Below, one piece after another: positions 23,320-32,582 of a DNA stretch of 39,866 nucleotides (within the stretch, counting starts at the first letter, position 1; each line of letters begins with the position of its first letter). This DNA is from Sulfurospirillum tamanense. GTDB lineage: Bacteria > Campylobacterota > Campylobacteria > Campylobacterales > Campylobacteraceae. Both the position numbers and the translations under genes were made by a program. The notes below the pieces were generated by a model. It was not told the origin of the DNA, ran no database searches, and saw nothing but the letters and a program-made list of their open reading frames with translations. The stretch is taken from NCBI RefSeq assembly GCF_016937535.1, contig NZ_JAFHKK010000023.1, positions 1 to 39,866 on the forward strand, written 5' to 3'.

Positions 23320-24036
23320 CTAGCGAAGCTCCTGCACTTTGCCCATATTTTCAATGGTAAACACCTCATCTGCCAACACCTTTGGGTCCATTTTTCCGAT
23401 GACCAAGATGGACTTATACCCTTTGTACAAAGGCGAGTCTGTTTCAATCACCGCAGGTCGCACGATGCCACCACCAAATTCTTTGATGTCTTTAAAATAG
23501 AGGGTTTTAATGAGCATCCCCGTAGACGTGTAGCAGATGATTTTCGTGGGCGTCAGGGTTGCTGGGTCTACGTGCATGATGAGTTTATCGTAGGCGATGG
23601 TGTCGTTTTTGGCCTGAAGGTCAAGGACAATCTCCCCCGCTTCTTCGCGTTGATTTATCACGTCGTACTCCACCGCGTAATCCACTTGCATGATGTCGCT
23701 GTTGTTAAACACACCGCCCGTGACGCTTTGCATGGACGTGATGCGGATGGGCTTACCCACATCGGGCAAATACAGCCACATGTTTTCCCCAAGGCGCAAG
23801 GTACTGCGCCCTTTTTCGCTATCGGGCTGTAAAAAAAGAGAAAGCATTTTGTCTTTGTCTTTTTTGAGTTGGTAAAGTAAAAACTCTTTTTTAGACCCAT
23901 CGGGTTCAATGTTGACAAGTTTTCGGTAGGTTTCAGTGGAACTTGGCGCCATTTTAGCGTCGATTTTTTCCAAAATGCTTGGCTCACCAAAGGCCGCGAC
24001 CGCGACCAACAGTGCCGTGAATAAGGTTTTTTTCAT
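23320..24036 (-). CDS. LolA-like outer membrane lipoprotein-sorting protein
   Basis: 238 aa with signal peptide MKKTLFTALLVAVAAFG. The body matches the lipoprotein-sorting family often paired with LolCE-like ABC transporters: EKGRSTLRLGENMWLYLPDVGKPIRI, SVTGGVFNNSDIMQVDYAVEYDV and TGMLIKTLYFKDI. It would be a periplasmic carrier for a hydrophobic cargo released by the ABC complex. The gap to the permease gene is 10 nt. Confidence 0.85.
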   Translation of the reverse strand: MKKTLFTALLVAVAAFGEPSILEKIDAKMAPSSTETYRKLVNIEPDGSKKEFLLYQLKKDKDKMLSLFLQPDSEKGRSTLRLGENMWLYLPDVGKPIRITSMQSVTGGVFNNSDIMQVDYAVEYDVINQREEAGEIVLDLQAKNDTIAYDKLIMHVDPATLTPTKIICYTSTGMLIKTLYFKDIKEFGGGIVRPAVIETDSPLYKGYKSILVIGKMDPKVLADEVFTIENMGKVQELR

Positions 24037-24046
24037 AAGAGGCTCC

Positions 24047-25285
24047 TTAAAATGTTCGTAGTGCTTCGACGGGGTCTAGCCGTGAAGCTTTGAGTGCGGG
24101 AGAAATCGACGCCACAAGGGAAATGAAGATGACGATAATCCCCACACTCACCGCCTCACTCATGCCAAGACTAGGGCTTAACACCAACCCGCTCTCCCTG
24201 CCAAAGCTGTAGGTAATCTTGACCACATTGAGCACCGCAACAAGGCCAAAAGAGACCACGCCGCCCACGATAGCCCCAAAAATCCCTAGCATCAATCCTT
24301 CTGCCAAAAACAGCTTCACAATCGTAGAAGGCCGCGTCCCCATGGCAGCGATAGTCCCAATCTCCCTAACCCGCTCATACACACTCATTACCATCACATT
24401 AAGGATGGAAATAAGAACGATGGAAATCAAGATAATTTTCATGGATAAATTCATCACATCAAGCATCCGAATGATGTTATAAAAAGGGCTCAACTGTTCC
24501 CAGGTGTGCACTTCAAAAGAAGGCTTGCCCTCTTTGTTTTGTTTTTCAAGAATTGGCGCTAAAGAGACTTTGGCTTTTTCAAGGGTGCTTAAGTCTTTGA
24601 GTCGAATCACAATCTCGCTTACTTCCATCATTTCACCCATGCGCAGAACTTTTTTGGCATCTTCAAGGGTGATGTAGCCGTCTTTTCCCCCAGGCCCTGA
24701 GATTTGGCCTACAATGCCGCCGACTTTGACGTTGATGCCATTCACCGAACCTGCTTTGTTGTTCGCCACAAGCACGATAGTATCGCCGATTTTTGTTTTC
24801 ATGCCATTGGCAAGAAGCTCAGGAACAAGCACCTCACCGCCACTAAGTTCGCCCTTAAGGCCTGTAATTCTTTGCTCTAATGCAGGAAGTGTTTTAAACT
24901 CTTGTTCGGGGATGATAGCGTTAAGCCTGATGTTGGTGGTGCTTTCAAAGTTGGAAAACATGGCACCAAACTTGATTTTAAACGCGTAACTCTCGACATA
25001 GGGATTGTCTTTGAGTTCTTTTTCGATGAAATCAATGGCCGTTTGATTGAGGTTCTTATCTAGCGGCAAAGTATCCACCGATGCCACGTAGCCTTTTTTG
25101 TGAATCTGAATATGCCCCATGTTAGAATCTGTAATCTGCCCTATCATGTAGCCCTTAAAGCTCCCAGAAAGTGCCGTGTACAAAAGCACAAACACCACAC
25201 CAAGGGTGATGAGTGACGCGGTTAAAAGGGTTCTTCTACTGTTTCTTTTGAGGTTTCTAAACGAGATTTTGAGGATATTGTTCAT
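24047..25285 (-). CDS. ABC transporter permease, FtsX/LolC-MacB type
   Basis: 412 aa: an N-terminal helix (ILKISFRNLKRNSRRTLLTASLITLGVVFVLLYTA), a large periplasmic MacB_PCD-like domain, then three C-terminal helices of the FtsX domain (MSVYERVREIGTIAAMGTRPSTIVKLFLAEGLMLG; LDPVEALRTF end). These permeases extract lipoproteins or other hydrophobic cargo mechanically. Its ATG overlaps the ATPase stop (ATGA). Confidence 0.92.
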   Translation of the reverse strand: MNNILKISFRNLKRNSRRTLLTASLITLGVVFVLLYTALSGSFKGYMIGQITDSNMGHIQIHKKGYVASVDTLPLDKNLNQTAIDFIEKELKDNPYVESYAFKIKFGAMFSNFESTTNIRLNAIIPEQEFKTLPALEQRITGLKGELSGGEVLVPELLANGMKTKIGDTIVLVANNKAGSVNGINVKVGGIVGQISGPGGKDGYITLEDAKKVLRMGEMMEVSEIVIRLKDLSTLEKAKVSLAPILEKQNKEGKPSFEVHTWEQLSPFYNIIRMLDVMNLSMKIILISIVLISILNVMVMSVYERVREIGTIAAMGTRPSTIVKLFLAEGLMLGIFGAIVGGVVSFGLVAVLNVVKITYSFGRESGLVLSPSLGMSEAVSVGIIVIFISLVASISPALKASRLDPVEALRTF

Positions 25286-25968
25286 TTTTCAATCCTTTCA
25301 TCTGACACAATCAAACCATCCACAAGTGTGATAATCCTGTCTACATTGGAAACAATCTTTTCATCGTGCGTTGCAAACACAAAGGTCGTGCGGAACTCTT
25401 TTTGAATCGCTTTCATGAGCTCGATGATTTTATGGGCTGTTTTGGTATCTAAGTTTGCCGTAGGCTCGTCGGCAAAGACGATTTTAGGATTGGTTACCAA
25501 AGCCCTTGCGATGGCAACCCGTTGCATTTGACCACCCGAGATTTTATCGGGCGTTTTGTCTTTGTGCTCTTCCATGCCCACCGCGCGAAGGAGTTTCATG
25601 ACCCGCTCTTTTCGCTCCTCTTGGGGAAGGTTTAAAATCATAATGAGGGGGTATTCTACGTTTTCGTACACGCTTAACACAGGGATAAGATTGAAACTTT
25701 GAAAAATAAACCCAATGTTTGCGCCTCTAAAATCCGCCCTTTTGCTTCTACTAAGCCCAGTAACCTCGGTGTCGCCGATGGAAATTTTCCCTTTGGTGGG
25801 CGTGTCAAGACAGCCTAACATGTTAAGTACCGTGCTTTTACCACTCCCGCTTGGCCCCACTAAGGAGATAAACTCCCCCTGCCCAATGCAGAGTGAAAAA
25901 TCTTTGATGACCTCTTGTTCCAACTCTCCTACTTTATACACTTTTTGAAGGTTTTTTGCCTCAACCAT
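25282..25968 (-). CDS. ABC transporter ATP-binding protein, LolD/MacB type
   Basis: 228 aa with Walker A GPSGSGKST, Q-loop FIFQSFNLIPVLSVYENVEYPL, signature KISGGQMQRVAIARALV, Walker B KIVFADEPTANLD and H-loop FATHDEKI. It is the first gene of a four-gene operon with the permease, LolA-like protein and beta-barrel. The ATG has AGGAAA upstream, and an 8-bp inverted repeat at 25982-25998 lies just before the gene. Confidence 0.94.
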   Translation of the reverse strand: MVEAKNLQKVYKVGELEQEVIKDFSLCIGQGEFISLVGPSGSGKSTVLNMLGCLDTPTKGKISIGDTEVTGLSRSKRADFRGANIGFIFQSFNLIPVLSVYENVEYPLIMILNLPQEERKERVMKLLRAVGMEEHKDKTPDKISGGQMQRVAIARALVTNPKIVFADEPTANLDTKTAHKIIELMKAIQKEFRTTFVFATHDEKIVSNVDRIITLVDGLIVSDERIEK

Positions 25969-25981
25969 AAGGATGTTTCCT

Positions 25982-25998
25982 TTCCCAAATTTTGGGAA
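25982..25998. promoter_or_regulatory. Operator-like inverted repeat TTCCCAAA-T-TTTGGGAA
   Basis: A perfect 8-bp repeat around one base, 14 bp before the ATPase start. A weak minus-strand -10 (TATACT) abuts it, so it could be a repressor site for the Lol-like operon. The divergent spacer to 26221 also holds a palindrome copy. Confidence 0.4.
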
Positions 25999-26059
25999 GT
26001 ATAAGCCCCATACCTTAACGCCTTGTTAACCTTTGGTAGATGAAATCTTCAGTGGTTTT

Positions 26060-26077
26060 TTCTTTACATGTAAAGAA
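26060..26077. repeat. Iterated palindrome copy
   Basis: An 18-bp perfect palindrome, TTCTTTACATGTAAAGAA, in the spacer between the divergent Lol-like operon and the diguanylate cyclase gene. Confidence 0.9.
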
Positions 26078-26221
26078 GGGTGAATTGGGTTATTGGCTCT
26101 TTTCTTCACACTCTGTCACACATATTACAAAACATTTTTTCACTTTTACGTTGCTTTTATTTCAACTAGCCTATACTCACTTGAATGCCAAACCCTAGTG
26201 GCACAAGCTAAGGAATTACAT

Positions 26222-26291
26222 GTGAACACAAGGCTACTGTTTTTGCTCTTTTTTTCTCACCCTTGCCCAAGCTCAGGCTTCACTTAAAAAA
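26222..26291 (+). other. Out-of-frame signal peptide of the diguanylate cyclase (T7 tract)
   Basis: A GTG at 26222 has AAGGA 7 nt upstream. Removing one T from the T7 tract at 26249-26255 gives MNTRLLFLLFFLTLAQAQA followed by SLKKVTLQLSWF, a textbook signal peptide and cleavage site running directly into the binding domain. As given, the frame ends at a TAA (26285-26287). Confidence 0.75.
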
Positions 26292-28826
26292 GTGACTTTG
26301 CAACTTTCATGGTTTAATCAGTTTCAGTTTGCAGGCTACCACATGGCAAAAGAAAAAGGATTCTACAAAGACGCGGGTCTGGATGTTGAGATTGTCCCTT
26401 TTGTCTTTGGACTAGACATTCCCAGTAGTGTTGAGCAAGGCTTGGTGGATTTTGCAGTGGGGCGTGAATCCCTCATTATCGAGCGCGCGCGGGATCGGAA
26501 AATCGTCGCCTTGTACGCGTTGTTTCAAGTGAGTCCTTTTGTCTTTCTTACCACCGAAGCTTCAGGCATTCGCTCAGTAGAAGATTTTAAACACAAGCGC
26601 ATCATGGCCACCAAAGATGACACCGAAGAGGCTTCTTTACAGGCTTTGTTCCACTCTCATCACATTAGCACCACCGATTACACATCTCTTGCCCACACAC
26701 ACGACATTCTCTCTTTAGTCGAAGGCCATACCGATGTCATCTCTGCATACCTTTCTAAAACCCCTTTTGAGCTAGAGCGCATGGGAATTTCTTACCGCGT
26801 GTTTTACCCTAAAGATTATGGCTTTGATATGTACAGCGATTTTCTCTACACCAGTGAGGCATTAATTGAACGTGATATTGTTACAGTAAATGCCTTTAAA
26901 GATGCCTCCTTAAAGGGGTGGGAATACACATATGCCAACATAGAAGAAGCGGCAAAATATATTTTTGATCATGACAACACGCAAAATCTCTCTTTAGATG
27001 CGCTCCTTTATGAGGGAAAAGTGCTCAAAGAGCTCTCCTACTATCAAAACAAAACCTTGGGACACATCGACAAAAACAAACTCCAGCGCATGTACGATTT
27101 GTACAATGTCATGGGGCGCATTCCAAACCAAGTCGCCATTAGTGATTTCGTTTTGCACCATTTTGGACTGCTTACCCCTGAGGAAAAATCTTATCTTAAA
27201 GAAAAAGGACACATCACCGTATGTGCCGACCCTGCATGGATTCCCTACGAGCGCATTCAAGAGGGCGAATTGATTGGGGTAAGTGCGCAGTATTTAGACC
27301 TCATTGAGTCTCTCATTGGCACCTCTTTCAAGCTACTTCCCACCCACAGCTGGGAAATGTCCCTTGCTTATGCCAAGAACCGCCATTGTGACATTCTCAC
27401 CCTCGCTGCACACACACCAGAACGCACGGCTTATCTTGATTTTACAAGTCCCTATTTCACCACACCTTTTGTAATCACCACTGCCAATAGCACGCCTTTT
27501 GTTACTGATTTTGCAGATGTGGCCCAAAACCCCATTGGCGTGGTAGCAGATTATGCTGTAGGCGATATTTTAAAAGCCAAATACCCAGAAGTGAACCTCA
27601 TTAAGGTCGAAAGCATTGCCGAGGGCTTAAAATTGGTCGCCAAGGGAGAACTGTTTGGGTTTGTTGATAGCCTTGTGACGGTAAATTATGTTCTCCAGCA
27701 AGAGTACATGGGCATGCTAAAAATCGCAGGGAAAGTGGACGGACAATACGCCCTTGGTTTTGGAACACGAAACGATGAGCCTCTTTTGCATGCTATTTTA
27801 GAGAAAGCCTTGCACACCATCGACAATAAAACCAAACAAAGCATCAGTGCCCAATGGTCAAACATAGAATACAAAAAAGGATTTGACTACCGCCTGTTTT
27901 GGAAGATTTTCTTGGCCTTTGGATTTGTTTTTGCTCTTGTGGTGATACGGTATCGCATCGTGCACTCTTACAACACAGAAATCACCAAAAACTTAAATAT
28001 TATCGACAAGTACGTTATCTTTTACCGCATTAACACGCGTGGCATCATCACCCATGTCAGTAGCGCACTGTGTGAAATGTGCGGCTACACCAAAGCTGAA
28101 CTTCTTGGCAAACCCCAAGAGTTTTTTCACCATCCCGACATGGATTTAGAAAATTTTAAAACCGCTTGGCATCACCTTCTTGATGGAAAAAGTTGGCAGG
28201 GTGAATTTCACAACAGACACAAAGATGGTTCTGATTATTGGGTGGATGCGCATATTTCGCCTATTTTTGACAAATACGGAACCATAGATGGGTACAATGT
28301 TTTTCAATACAATATCACCGACAAAAAACACATCGAAACACTCTCTAACACCGATGCCCTCACACAGATCCCAAACCGTCTCTACCTTGACACGTGCTAC
28401 AACGAAAAGCTCAAACGTGCCAGGCGCTACAAAGAGATTTTTTCCATCATCATGATTGATGTGGATTATTTCAAAGCAGTTAACGATACATTTGGGCACA
28501 GTGCGGGCGACCAAGTCTTGATAGAAGTGGCTAACTTTTTACACGCATCCGTAAGAGAGAGCGACATTTTGGGTCGCTGGGGTGGTGAAGAATTTGTCAT
28601 CATTTGCCCCAACACCAACAAGCACGAGGCTGCCATCCTTGCAGAAAAAATACGAAAGACCGTTCAAATTTCCCCTTTCAAAAAAGGTACTATTCGCCTT
28701 ACATGTAGCATTGGCGTTTCAGATTTTGAACCCAATGATAATGCTATCGACACCCTCGACCGTGCTGACAAGGCTTTATACCAAGCCAAAAATGACGGGA
28801 GAAACCAAGTAGTTATAAGTGCTTGA
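26292..28826 (+). CDS. Diguanylate cyclase with two periplasmic binding domains and PAS
   Basis: 844 aa in the open frame; the real start is probably 26222 through a frameshift. Order: an NMT1/THI5-like binding domain (SWFNQFQFAGYHMAKEKGFYKDAGLDVEI), a second SBP_bac_3-like domain (HITVCADPAWIPYER... to about 520), one membrane helix (about 533-552), a PAS domain (YFYRINTRGIITHVSS-like, about 570-680) and a GGDEF domain with intact GGEEF and an RESD inhibitory site five residues before it. It should sense a periplasmic ligand and make cyclic-di-GMP in the cytoplasm. The open-frame GTG at 26292 has no ribosome site and starts inside the binding domain, without signal peptide. The stop overlaps the convergent flavoprotein gene by 14 nt. 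Confidence 0.92.
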   Translation: MTLQLSWFNQFQFAGYHMAKEKGFYKDAGLDVEIVPFVFGLDIPSSVEQGLVDFAVGRESLIIERARDRKIVALYALFQVSPFVFLTTEASGIRSVEDFKHKRIMATKDDTEEASLQALFHSHHISTTDYTSLAHTHDILSLVEGHTDVISAYLSKTPFELERMGISYRVFYPKDYGFDMYSDFLYTSEALIERDIVTVNAFKDASLKGWEYTYANIEEAAKYIFDHDNTQNLSLDALLYEGKVLKELSYYQNKTLGHIDKNKLQRMYDLYNVMGRIPNQVAISDFVLHHFGLLTPEEKSYLKEKGHITVCADPAWIPYERIQEGELIGVSAQYLDLIESLIGTSFKLLPTHSWEMSLAYAKNRHCDILTLAAHTPERTAYLDFTSPYFTTPFVITTANSTPFVTDFADVAQNPIGVVADYAVGDILKAKYPEVNLIKVESIAEGLKLVAKGELFGFVDSLVTVNYVLQQEYMGMLKIAGKVDGQYALGFGTRNDEPLLHAILEKALHTIDNKTKQSISAQWSNIEYKKGFDYRLFWKIFLAFGFVFALVVIRYRIVHSYNTEITKNLNIIDKYVIFYRINTRGIITHVSSALCEMCGYTKAELLGKPQEFFHHPDMDLENFKTAWHHLLDGKSWQGEFHNRHKDGSDYWVDAHISPIFDKYGTIDGYNVFQYNITDKKHIETLSNTDALTQIPNRLYLDTCYNEKLKRARRYKEIFSIIMIDVDYFKAVNDTFGHSAGDQVLIEVANFLHASVRESDILGRWGGEEFVIICPNTNKHEAAILAEKIRKTVQISPFKKGTIRLTCSIGVSDFEPNDNAIDTLDRADKALYQAKNDGRNQVVISA

Positions 28827-29403
28827 GCAGGTGCTTAATCTCATCACACTGCTTTGGTGTCAATGTGTATGTTGGCGTTAACGCACAAGAGCCTATCATT
28901 TTTTTTCCCACCACGCGCGCGCCTAATAATTTTGCGCATTTTCGCAAAGAACCAAAAGTCCAATACAGCATTTTTCCAAAGAACGCAGGAGCCGCGCACG
29001 AACTAAAAAGTACAGCGCGTTTTCTCATAGTGGTGTTGCGGTATTTTGGCGCACGTGCACCCCATGGCCAGTAGCCAAACACCGCCATGCGCTCCAAGAG
29101 GCGCTTAAACAATGCTGTAACATCCCCCATGTTGGTAGGGCTAATAAACACATACGCACTTGCCTCTTCTAAATCTTTCATAATAACATGAAAGTCATCT
29201 TCAATCACACAACCAAGAGACTGGACCGAGAGCATACACGCACGGCAGTTGGTGCAAAATGCCAAAGGAATATCACGAAGCACTATGGTTTTTGTGCGTA
29301 CTCCCTCAGAAGCAAAATACTCCGCGGCAAGCTGTGCTATCTGGTCGCCCACGCCTCCTGCGCGGTAGGAACCATTGATGATACACACATCAAAAGAGGC
29401 CAT
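28813..29403 (-). CDS. NADPH-dependent FMN reductase-like / iron-sulfur flavoprotein
   Basis: 196 aa from ATG 29401-29403 (MASFDVCIINGSYRAGG); a longer open frame to 29499 lies inside the upstream peptidase gene and is rejected. The fold is flavodoxin-like: NGSYRAGG for FMN phosphate and FISPTNMGDVTALFKRLLERM. A cluster CTNCRACM...GC (C-x2-C-x2-C-x8-C) resembles the compact cysteine motif of iron-sulfur flavoproteins, so a 4Fe-4S centre is possible. It overlaps the M23 peptidase gene by 14 nt. Confidence 0.82.
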   Translation of the reverse strand: MASFDVCIINGSYRAGGVGDQIAQLAAEYFASEGVRTKTIVLRDIPLAFCTNCRACMLSVQSLGCVIEDDFHVIMKDLEEASAYVFISPTNMGDVTALFKRLLERMAVFGYWPWGARAPKYRNTTMRKRAVLFSSCAAPAFFGKMLYWTFGSLRKCAKLLGARVVGKKMIGSCALTPTYTLTPKQCDEIKHLLKHL

Positions 29404-30193
29404 TAATTTTTTCCATAAAATCCAACGGGTCGATGGGCACGCCTTGCACCATGAAGCCAAAGTGCAAATGCGGGCCTGTGACACGTCCGCTTGCTCCACT
29501 TAGGCCAATCACTTCCCCTTTTTTCACAGGGGCTCCTACAGGATGCGGCAAGGAGCTGAGGTGATAATAAACACTGTACACCCCTTCCCCGTGGTCAAGG
29601 ATAACCGACCCGCCAGCGTAGTAGCGGTCTTTGGCAAGCACCACCACACCATCGTTTGTCGCGACAATGGGTGTGCCCACAGGAGCGCGAAAATCCGTCC
29701 CTGAATGGTAGCTTTTAAGGGTGTCGTTAAAGACCCGCGCATTGCCAAAATCGCTCGTGATGGCACTTTGTATGGGGAATTCAAAAGGGACATTCCAGTA
29801 CCGCGTTGGCGTAAAGGTAGCGTATAGAGCCATAGCTTCTTCTCGCTCAGCCTGAATGCGTGGCAAGGCTTCTTTGGGTGGTGAGACATGGGCAGGGTCA
29901 ACGCTCAGGGTCTCTTTTTTGTAGTCCCCTTGCTTTACATGTAAACGCACCAACTCTTTTTTGTCGCCCACAATACGCACAAGGTCGATGTCCTCACTGT
30001 GGCGGTAAGGCACTGCCACAAAAGCGATGCGTTTGCTGGGGTCTTTAGGGTGAGCTAAAAGGGGCAATGGCCCACTCTCTTTGAGGAGTGTTTGGGTGCT
30101 TCCATCAAACTCCAACACCGCCACCGTGCCATTTACTGCTTCAAACCCATAAGAAAACACAACACATAAAAGTATTTGCACTAAAATCTTCAT
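29390..30193 (-). CDS. M23 family metallopeptidase (LytM-type endopeptidase)
   Basis: 267 aa with a signal peptide, a beta-rich N-terminal part and a C-terminal peptidase domain. Zinc ligands and catalytic residues are visible: HSGTDFRAP (HxxxD), VYYHLSSL and HLHFGF (HxH). The family cleaves peptidoglycan cross-links and shapes the wall in Campylobacter and Helicobacter (Csd/Pgp proteins). A palindrome copy (29934-29945) is translated as RLHVKQGDY. It is transcribed together with the flavoprotein gene. Confidence 0.92.
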   Translation of the reverse strand: MKILVQILLCVVFSYGFEAVNGTVAVLEFDGSTQTLLKESGPLPLLAHPKDPSKRIAFVAVPYRHSEDIDLVRIVGDKKELVRLHVKQGDYKKETLSVDPAHVSPPKEALPRIQAEREEAMALYATFTPTRYWNVPFEFPIQSAITSDFGNARVFNDTLKSYHSGTDFRAPVGTPIVATNDGVVVLAKDRYYAGGSVILDHGEGVYSVYYHLSSLPHPVGAPVKKGEVIGLSGASGRVTGPHLHFGFMVQGVPIDPLDFMEKINGLF

Positions 30194-30264
30194 GAAACCC
30201 CTTTTTATCAGCCCTATTTTACATAGTTTTGTTAGAATGATACCAAACGCTACAAAGATTTGCC

Positions 30265-31659
30265 ATGAACCAACACTTCACCGAACAAGCCGTCGTCTTC
30301 ACCTCTGTTTCTAAATGGATTTTTCTCTCTGCCTTAGTGGGCGCTTTGTGCGGTGCTATTATTGTGCAATTCTTGCGCGCCTTGCATTGGGCGGAAAGTG
30401 CGCGCACTGATGTGGGGTTTCCCTATTATTTTTTGCTTCCTTTTGCTTTGGTGCTGACGGTGTGGCTCGTGCGCAAAGTCGCCCCAAATGCCGAAGGACA
30501 TGGCACAGAAAAGGTCATCGAAGCCATCCATAAACACAAAGGCGACATCGACAGCAAGGTCATTCCCGTTAAAGTCCTAGCTACTATCTTGACCATTGGC
30601 ACGGGTGGTTCTGTGGGCAAGGAAGGCCCTGGGGCGCAAATCGGGGCGGCAACGGCTTCGTTGTTTAGCAAACTGTTTCGGTTTTCGCCAGATGACCGCA
30701 AAAAACTGGTGATTTGTGGCATTAGTGCGGGGTTTGCGACCGTGTTTGGCACGCCCCTAGCCGGAGCCATTTTTGGAGTAGAAATCTTAGTGGTAGGCAC
30801 CATCATGTACAGCGTCTTACTTCCCTCCATTGTAGCGGGGCTTTCAGCCTACACCGTGGCACAATTTTTGGGTCTTGAATACACCCTCATTAAAACCAGC
30901 CATTTTGTTCTTCCCAGTTTTGACATCACCGTTGCGTTGTGGGTGTTGGTGGCAGGGGTCTTTTTTGGGCTCATCGCCGATATTTTTATTAATGTCGTCC
31001 AAAAGGTACACCAGTGGATTAAGGCCATCAAATGGCACTACTTACTCACGCCTCTTGTGGGTGGCGTTGTCATTGCTGCTTTGGCACATTTTACCTCGAC
31101 GCGCTACCTTGGCCTTGGCATGGAGAGCATTTGGCTCTCTTTGAGCAATGAGGCTATTTTGCATCAAAACATCCAATGGTACGACGCGCCCATGAAGCTT
31201 TTGTTTACCGCGCTTTCTTTAGGCAGTGGGGGAAGTGGCGGGATACTCACGCCCTTGTTTTTTGTGGGTGCTACCAGTGGCAATGTATTTGGACACTTGG
31301 TGGATGGATACATTCCCTTCTTTGCGGCCCTTGGACTCGTGAGCTTGCTAGCAGGTGCCACCAATGCGCCCATCGCGGCTATCATCATGGCGGGGGAACT
31401 TTTTGGGATGGACATCTTGCACTACGCAGCCCTTTCGTGCATCGTGGCGTTTTTGATGACAGGACACCGCAGTGTGTTTCCTTCGCAAATTTTAGCGATG
31501 ACCAAAGGAGACCATTTGGATGTGGAACTTGGGGAAGAGATTCAAAAAACGCGGGCAACCTACACCGGAGGGCTAGAGCCTGACACCGTGCGCGACATCA
31601 GACTACGCATGGCATTGCGCCGTCGCGCCCTTAGAGAAAAACGACGCCTTAAAAAATAA
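30265..31659 (+). CDS. ClC-type chloride channel/antiporter
   Basis: 464 aa with about ten membrane segments. ClC motifs: GTGGSVGKEGPGAQIGAA (the GKEGP filter loop), GTPLAGAIFGVEI and GSGGSGGILTPLFFVGA. The cytoplasmic tail is short and basic, without CBS domains. The filter begins GTGGS rather than GSGIP, as in many bacterial ClC subfamilies of uncertain ion preference. The stop lies one nt from the convergent DUF3817 gene. Confidence 0.92.
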   Translation: MNQHFTEQAVVFTSVSKWIFLSALVGALCGAIIVQFLRALHWAESARTDVGFPYYFLLPFALVLTVWLVRKVAPNAEGHGTEKVIEAIHKHKGDIDSKVIPVKVLATILTIGTGGSVGKEGPGAQIGAATASLFSKLFRFSPDDRKKLVICGISAGFATVFGTPLAGAIFGVEILVVGTIMYSVLLPSIVAGLSAYTVAQFLGLEYTLIKTSHFVLPSFDITVALWVLVAGVFFGLIADIFINVVQKVHQWIKAIKWHYLLTPLVGGVVIAALAHFTSTRYLGLGMESIWLSLSNEAILHQNIQWYDAPMKLLFTALSLGSGGSGGILTPLFFVGATSGNVFGHLVDGYIPFFAALGLVSLLAGATNAPIAAIIMAGELFGMDILHYAALSCIVAFLMTGHRSVFPSQILAMTKGDHLDVELGEEIQKTRATYTGGLEPDTVRDIRLRMALRRRALREKRRLKK

Positions 31660-31660
31660 C

Positions 31661-31966
31661 CTACGCTTGCCTTGTTTCGCGCTCTTTTAGCTTGCCTTCC
31701 AGCCAGAAGGGAGCAAAAGGCACAAGCGAACAGGCAAAACAAAAAAGAAGAAACTTCAGACTCCAACGGTGCTTGTACCACACATCAAAAAGTGCAAGAA
31801 CAAAAACGATAAACAACACCCCATGGGCCATCCCTACGATGCGCACAGGCTCAGGGTCGCCCGCCATGTATTTAATAGGCATGGCAAACGTTAAAAGCGC
31901 CAGATAAGAAATCCCCTCCAAAATACTAATCATCCGCAATCGTCCAATACTTGAAAACAACATCAT
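31661..31966 (-). CDS. DUF3817 integral membrane protein
   Basis: 101 aa with three membrane segments: RMISILEGISYLALLTFAMPIKYMAG, VRIVGMAHGVLFIVFVLALFDVW and a third before ...LEGKLKERE. The EGxSYLxLLxxAMPxKY and GxxHGxLF blocks are the DUF3817 signature. GGGAGAA precedes two adjacent ATGs; the second (31961-31963) has better spacing. Function unknown. Confidence 0.85.
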   Translation of the reverse strand: MMLFSSIGRLRMISILEGISYLALLTFAMPIKYMAGDPEPVRIVGMAHGVLFIVFVLALFDVWYKHRWSLKFLLFCFACSLVPFAPFWLEGKLKERETRQA

Positions 31967-32003
31967 TTCTCCCTTAATAAAACAGCCATAGTAGCGGAGT
32001 TTT

Positions 32004-32582
32004 TTAAATTCTTGGTAAATTTCCTTTACATGTAAAGGCGCGAATAATCAAAAAAAGAATAAGGCACTGTAAGGCAAAAAGTCCGAAGTGCAGCACATAC
32101 ACTTGCATTTGCTTGTCCTCTATCCCTTGCCACTCTAAGGCTTTGTAAAACCCATACGCCAACACCATGCCTACCAAATAGCCTTTTTGCTTGGCTACAT
32201 CGATAAATCCCATGAGTTTACTGCGCCTTAGCGCCACCGTTTCCACGCGCACCAAATACCCCCCAAACATAAAAGTAAATTGATAACTGGCATAGATAAA
32301 CAGCGCGGTCATGTGGCTGTAAGAAAAGAGCAAAAACCCCGCCACCATGACAAGCGTCACGCACTCCACCATGAGGGTGATGGCAAAAAACACCCGCGCA
32401 TTCATCATGCGCTCGTAAAATTTCGCCACCACCAAAAGCCCAAGAGCCAAGACAATCCCGCCCAGACTATACACCGAAGGCTCAAGAGGTGCGTAAAGTA
32501 CAAATACGCTCCCCGTCGAAAGCCCAAAAAAAAGGGAGTTTAAGAGCTTAAACCACAGGTACGGTCGCAGGCGGGATATCAT
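32004..32582 (-). CDS. Small MFS-like membrane protein after the TonB receptor
   Basis: 192 aa with about six membrane helices, half the size of a normal MFS carrier. It begins MISRLRPYLWFKLLNSLFFGLSTGSVFVLYAPLEPSVY, like an MFS first helix. Its ATG overlaps the receptor stop (TAATG), so the two are coupled and probably handle the same substrate. The palindrome copy at 32023-32038 falls near the C-terminus and is read as FTCK. It could be a real six-helix protein or a shortened transporter. Confidence 0.7.
   Translation of the reverse strand: MISRLRPYLWFKLLNSLFFGLSTGSVFVLYAPLEPSVYSLGGIVLALGLLVVAKFYERMMNARVFFAITLMVECVTLVMVAGFLLFSYSHMTALFIYASYQFTFMFGGYLVRVETVALRRSKLMGFIDVAKQKGYLVGMVLAYGFYKALEWQGIEDKQMQVYVLHFGLFALQCLILFLIIRAFTCKGNLPRI
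32023..32038. repeat. Iterated palindrome copy
   Basis: A 16-bp perfect palindrome, CCTTTACATGTAAAGG, within the last codons of the MFS-like gene. Confidence 0.9.

Noticed and set aside
26093-26287. 64-codon plus-strand ORF upstream of the diguanylate cyclase
   Set aside because: Its end is the out-of-frame signal peptide; the first part shows no coding character.
29404-29499. Longer start of the flavoprotein
   Set aside because: It lies wholly inside the peptidase gene and precedes the natural MASFDVCIINGS start.
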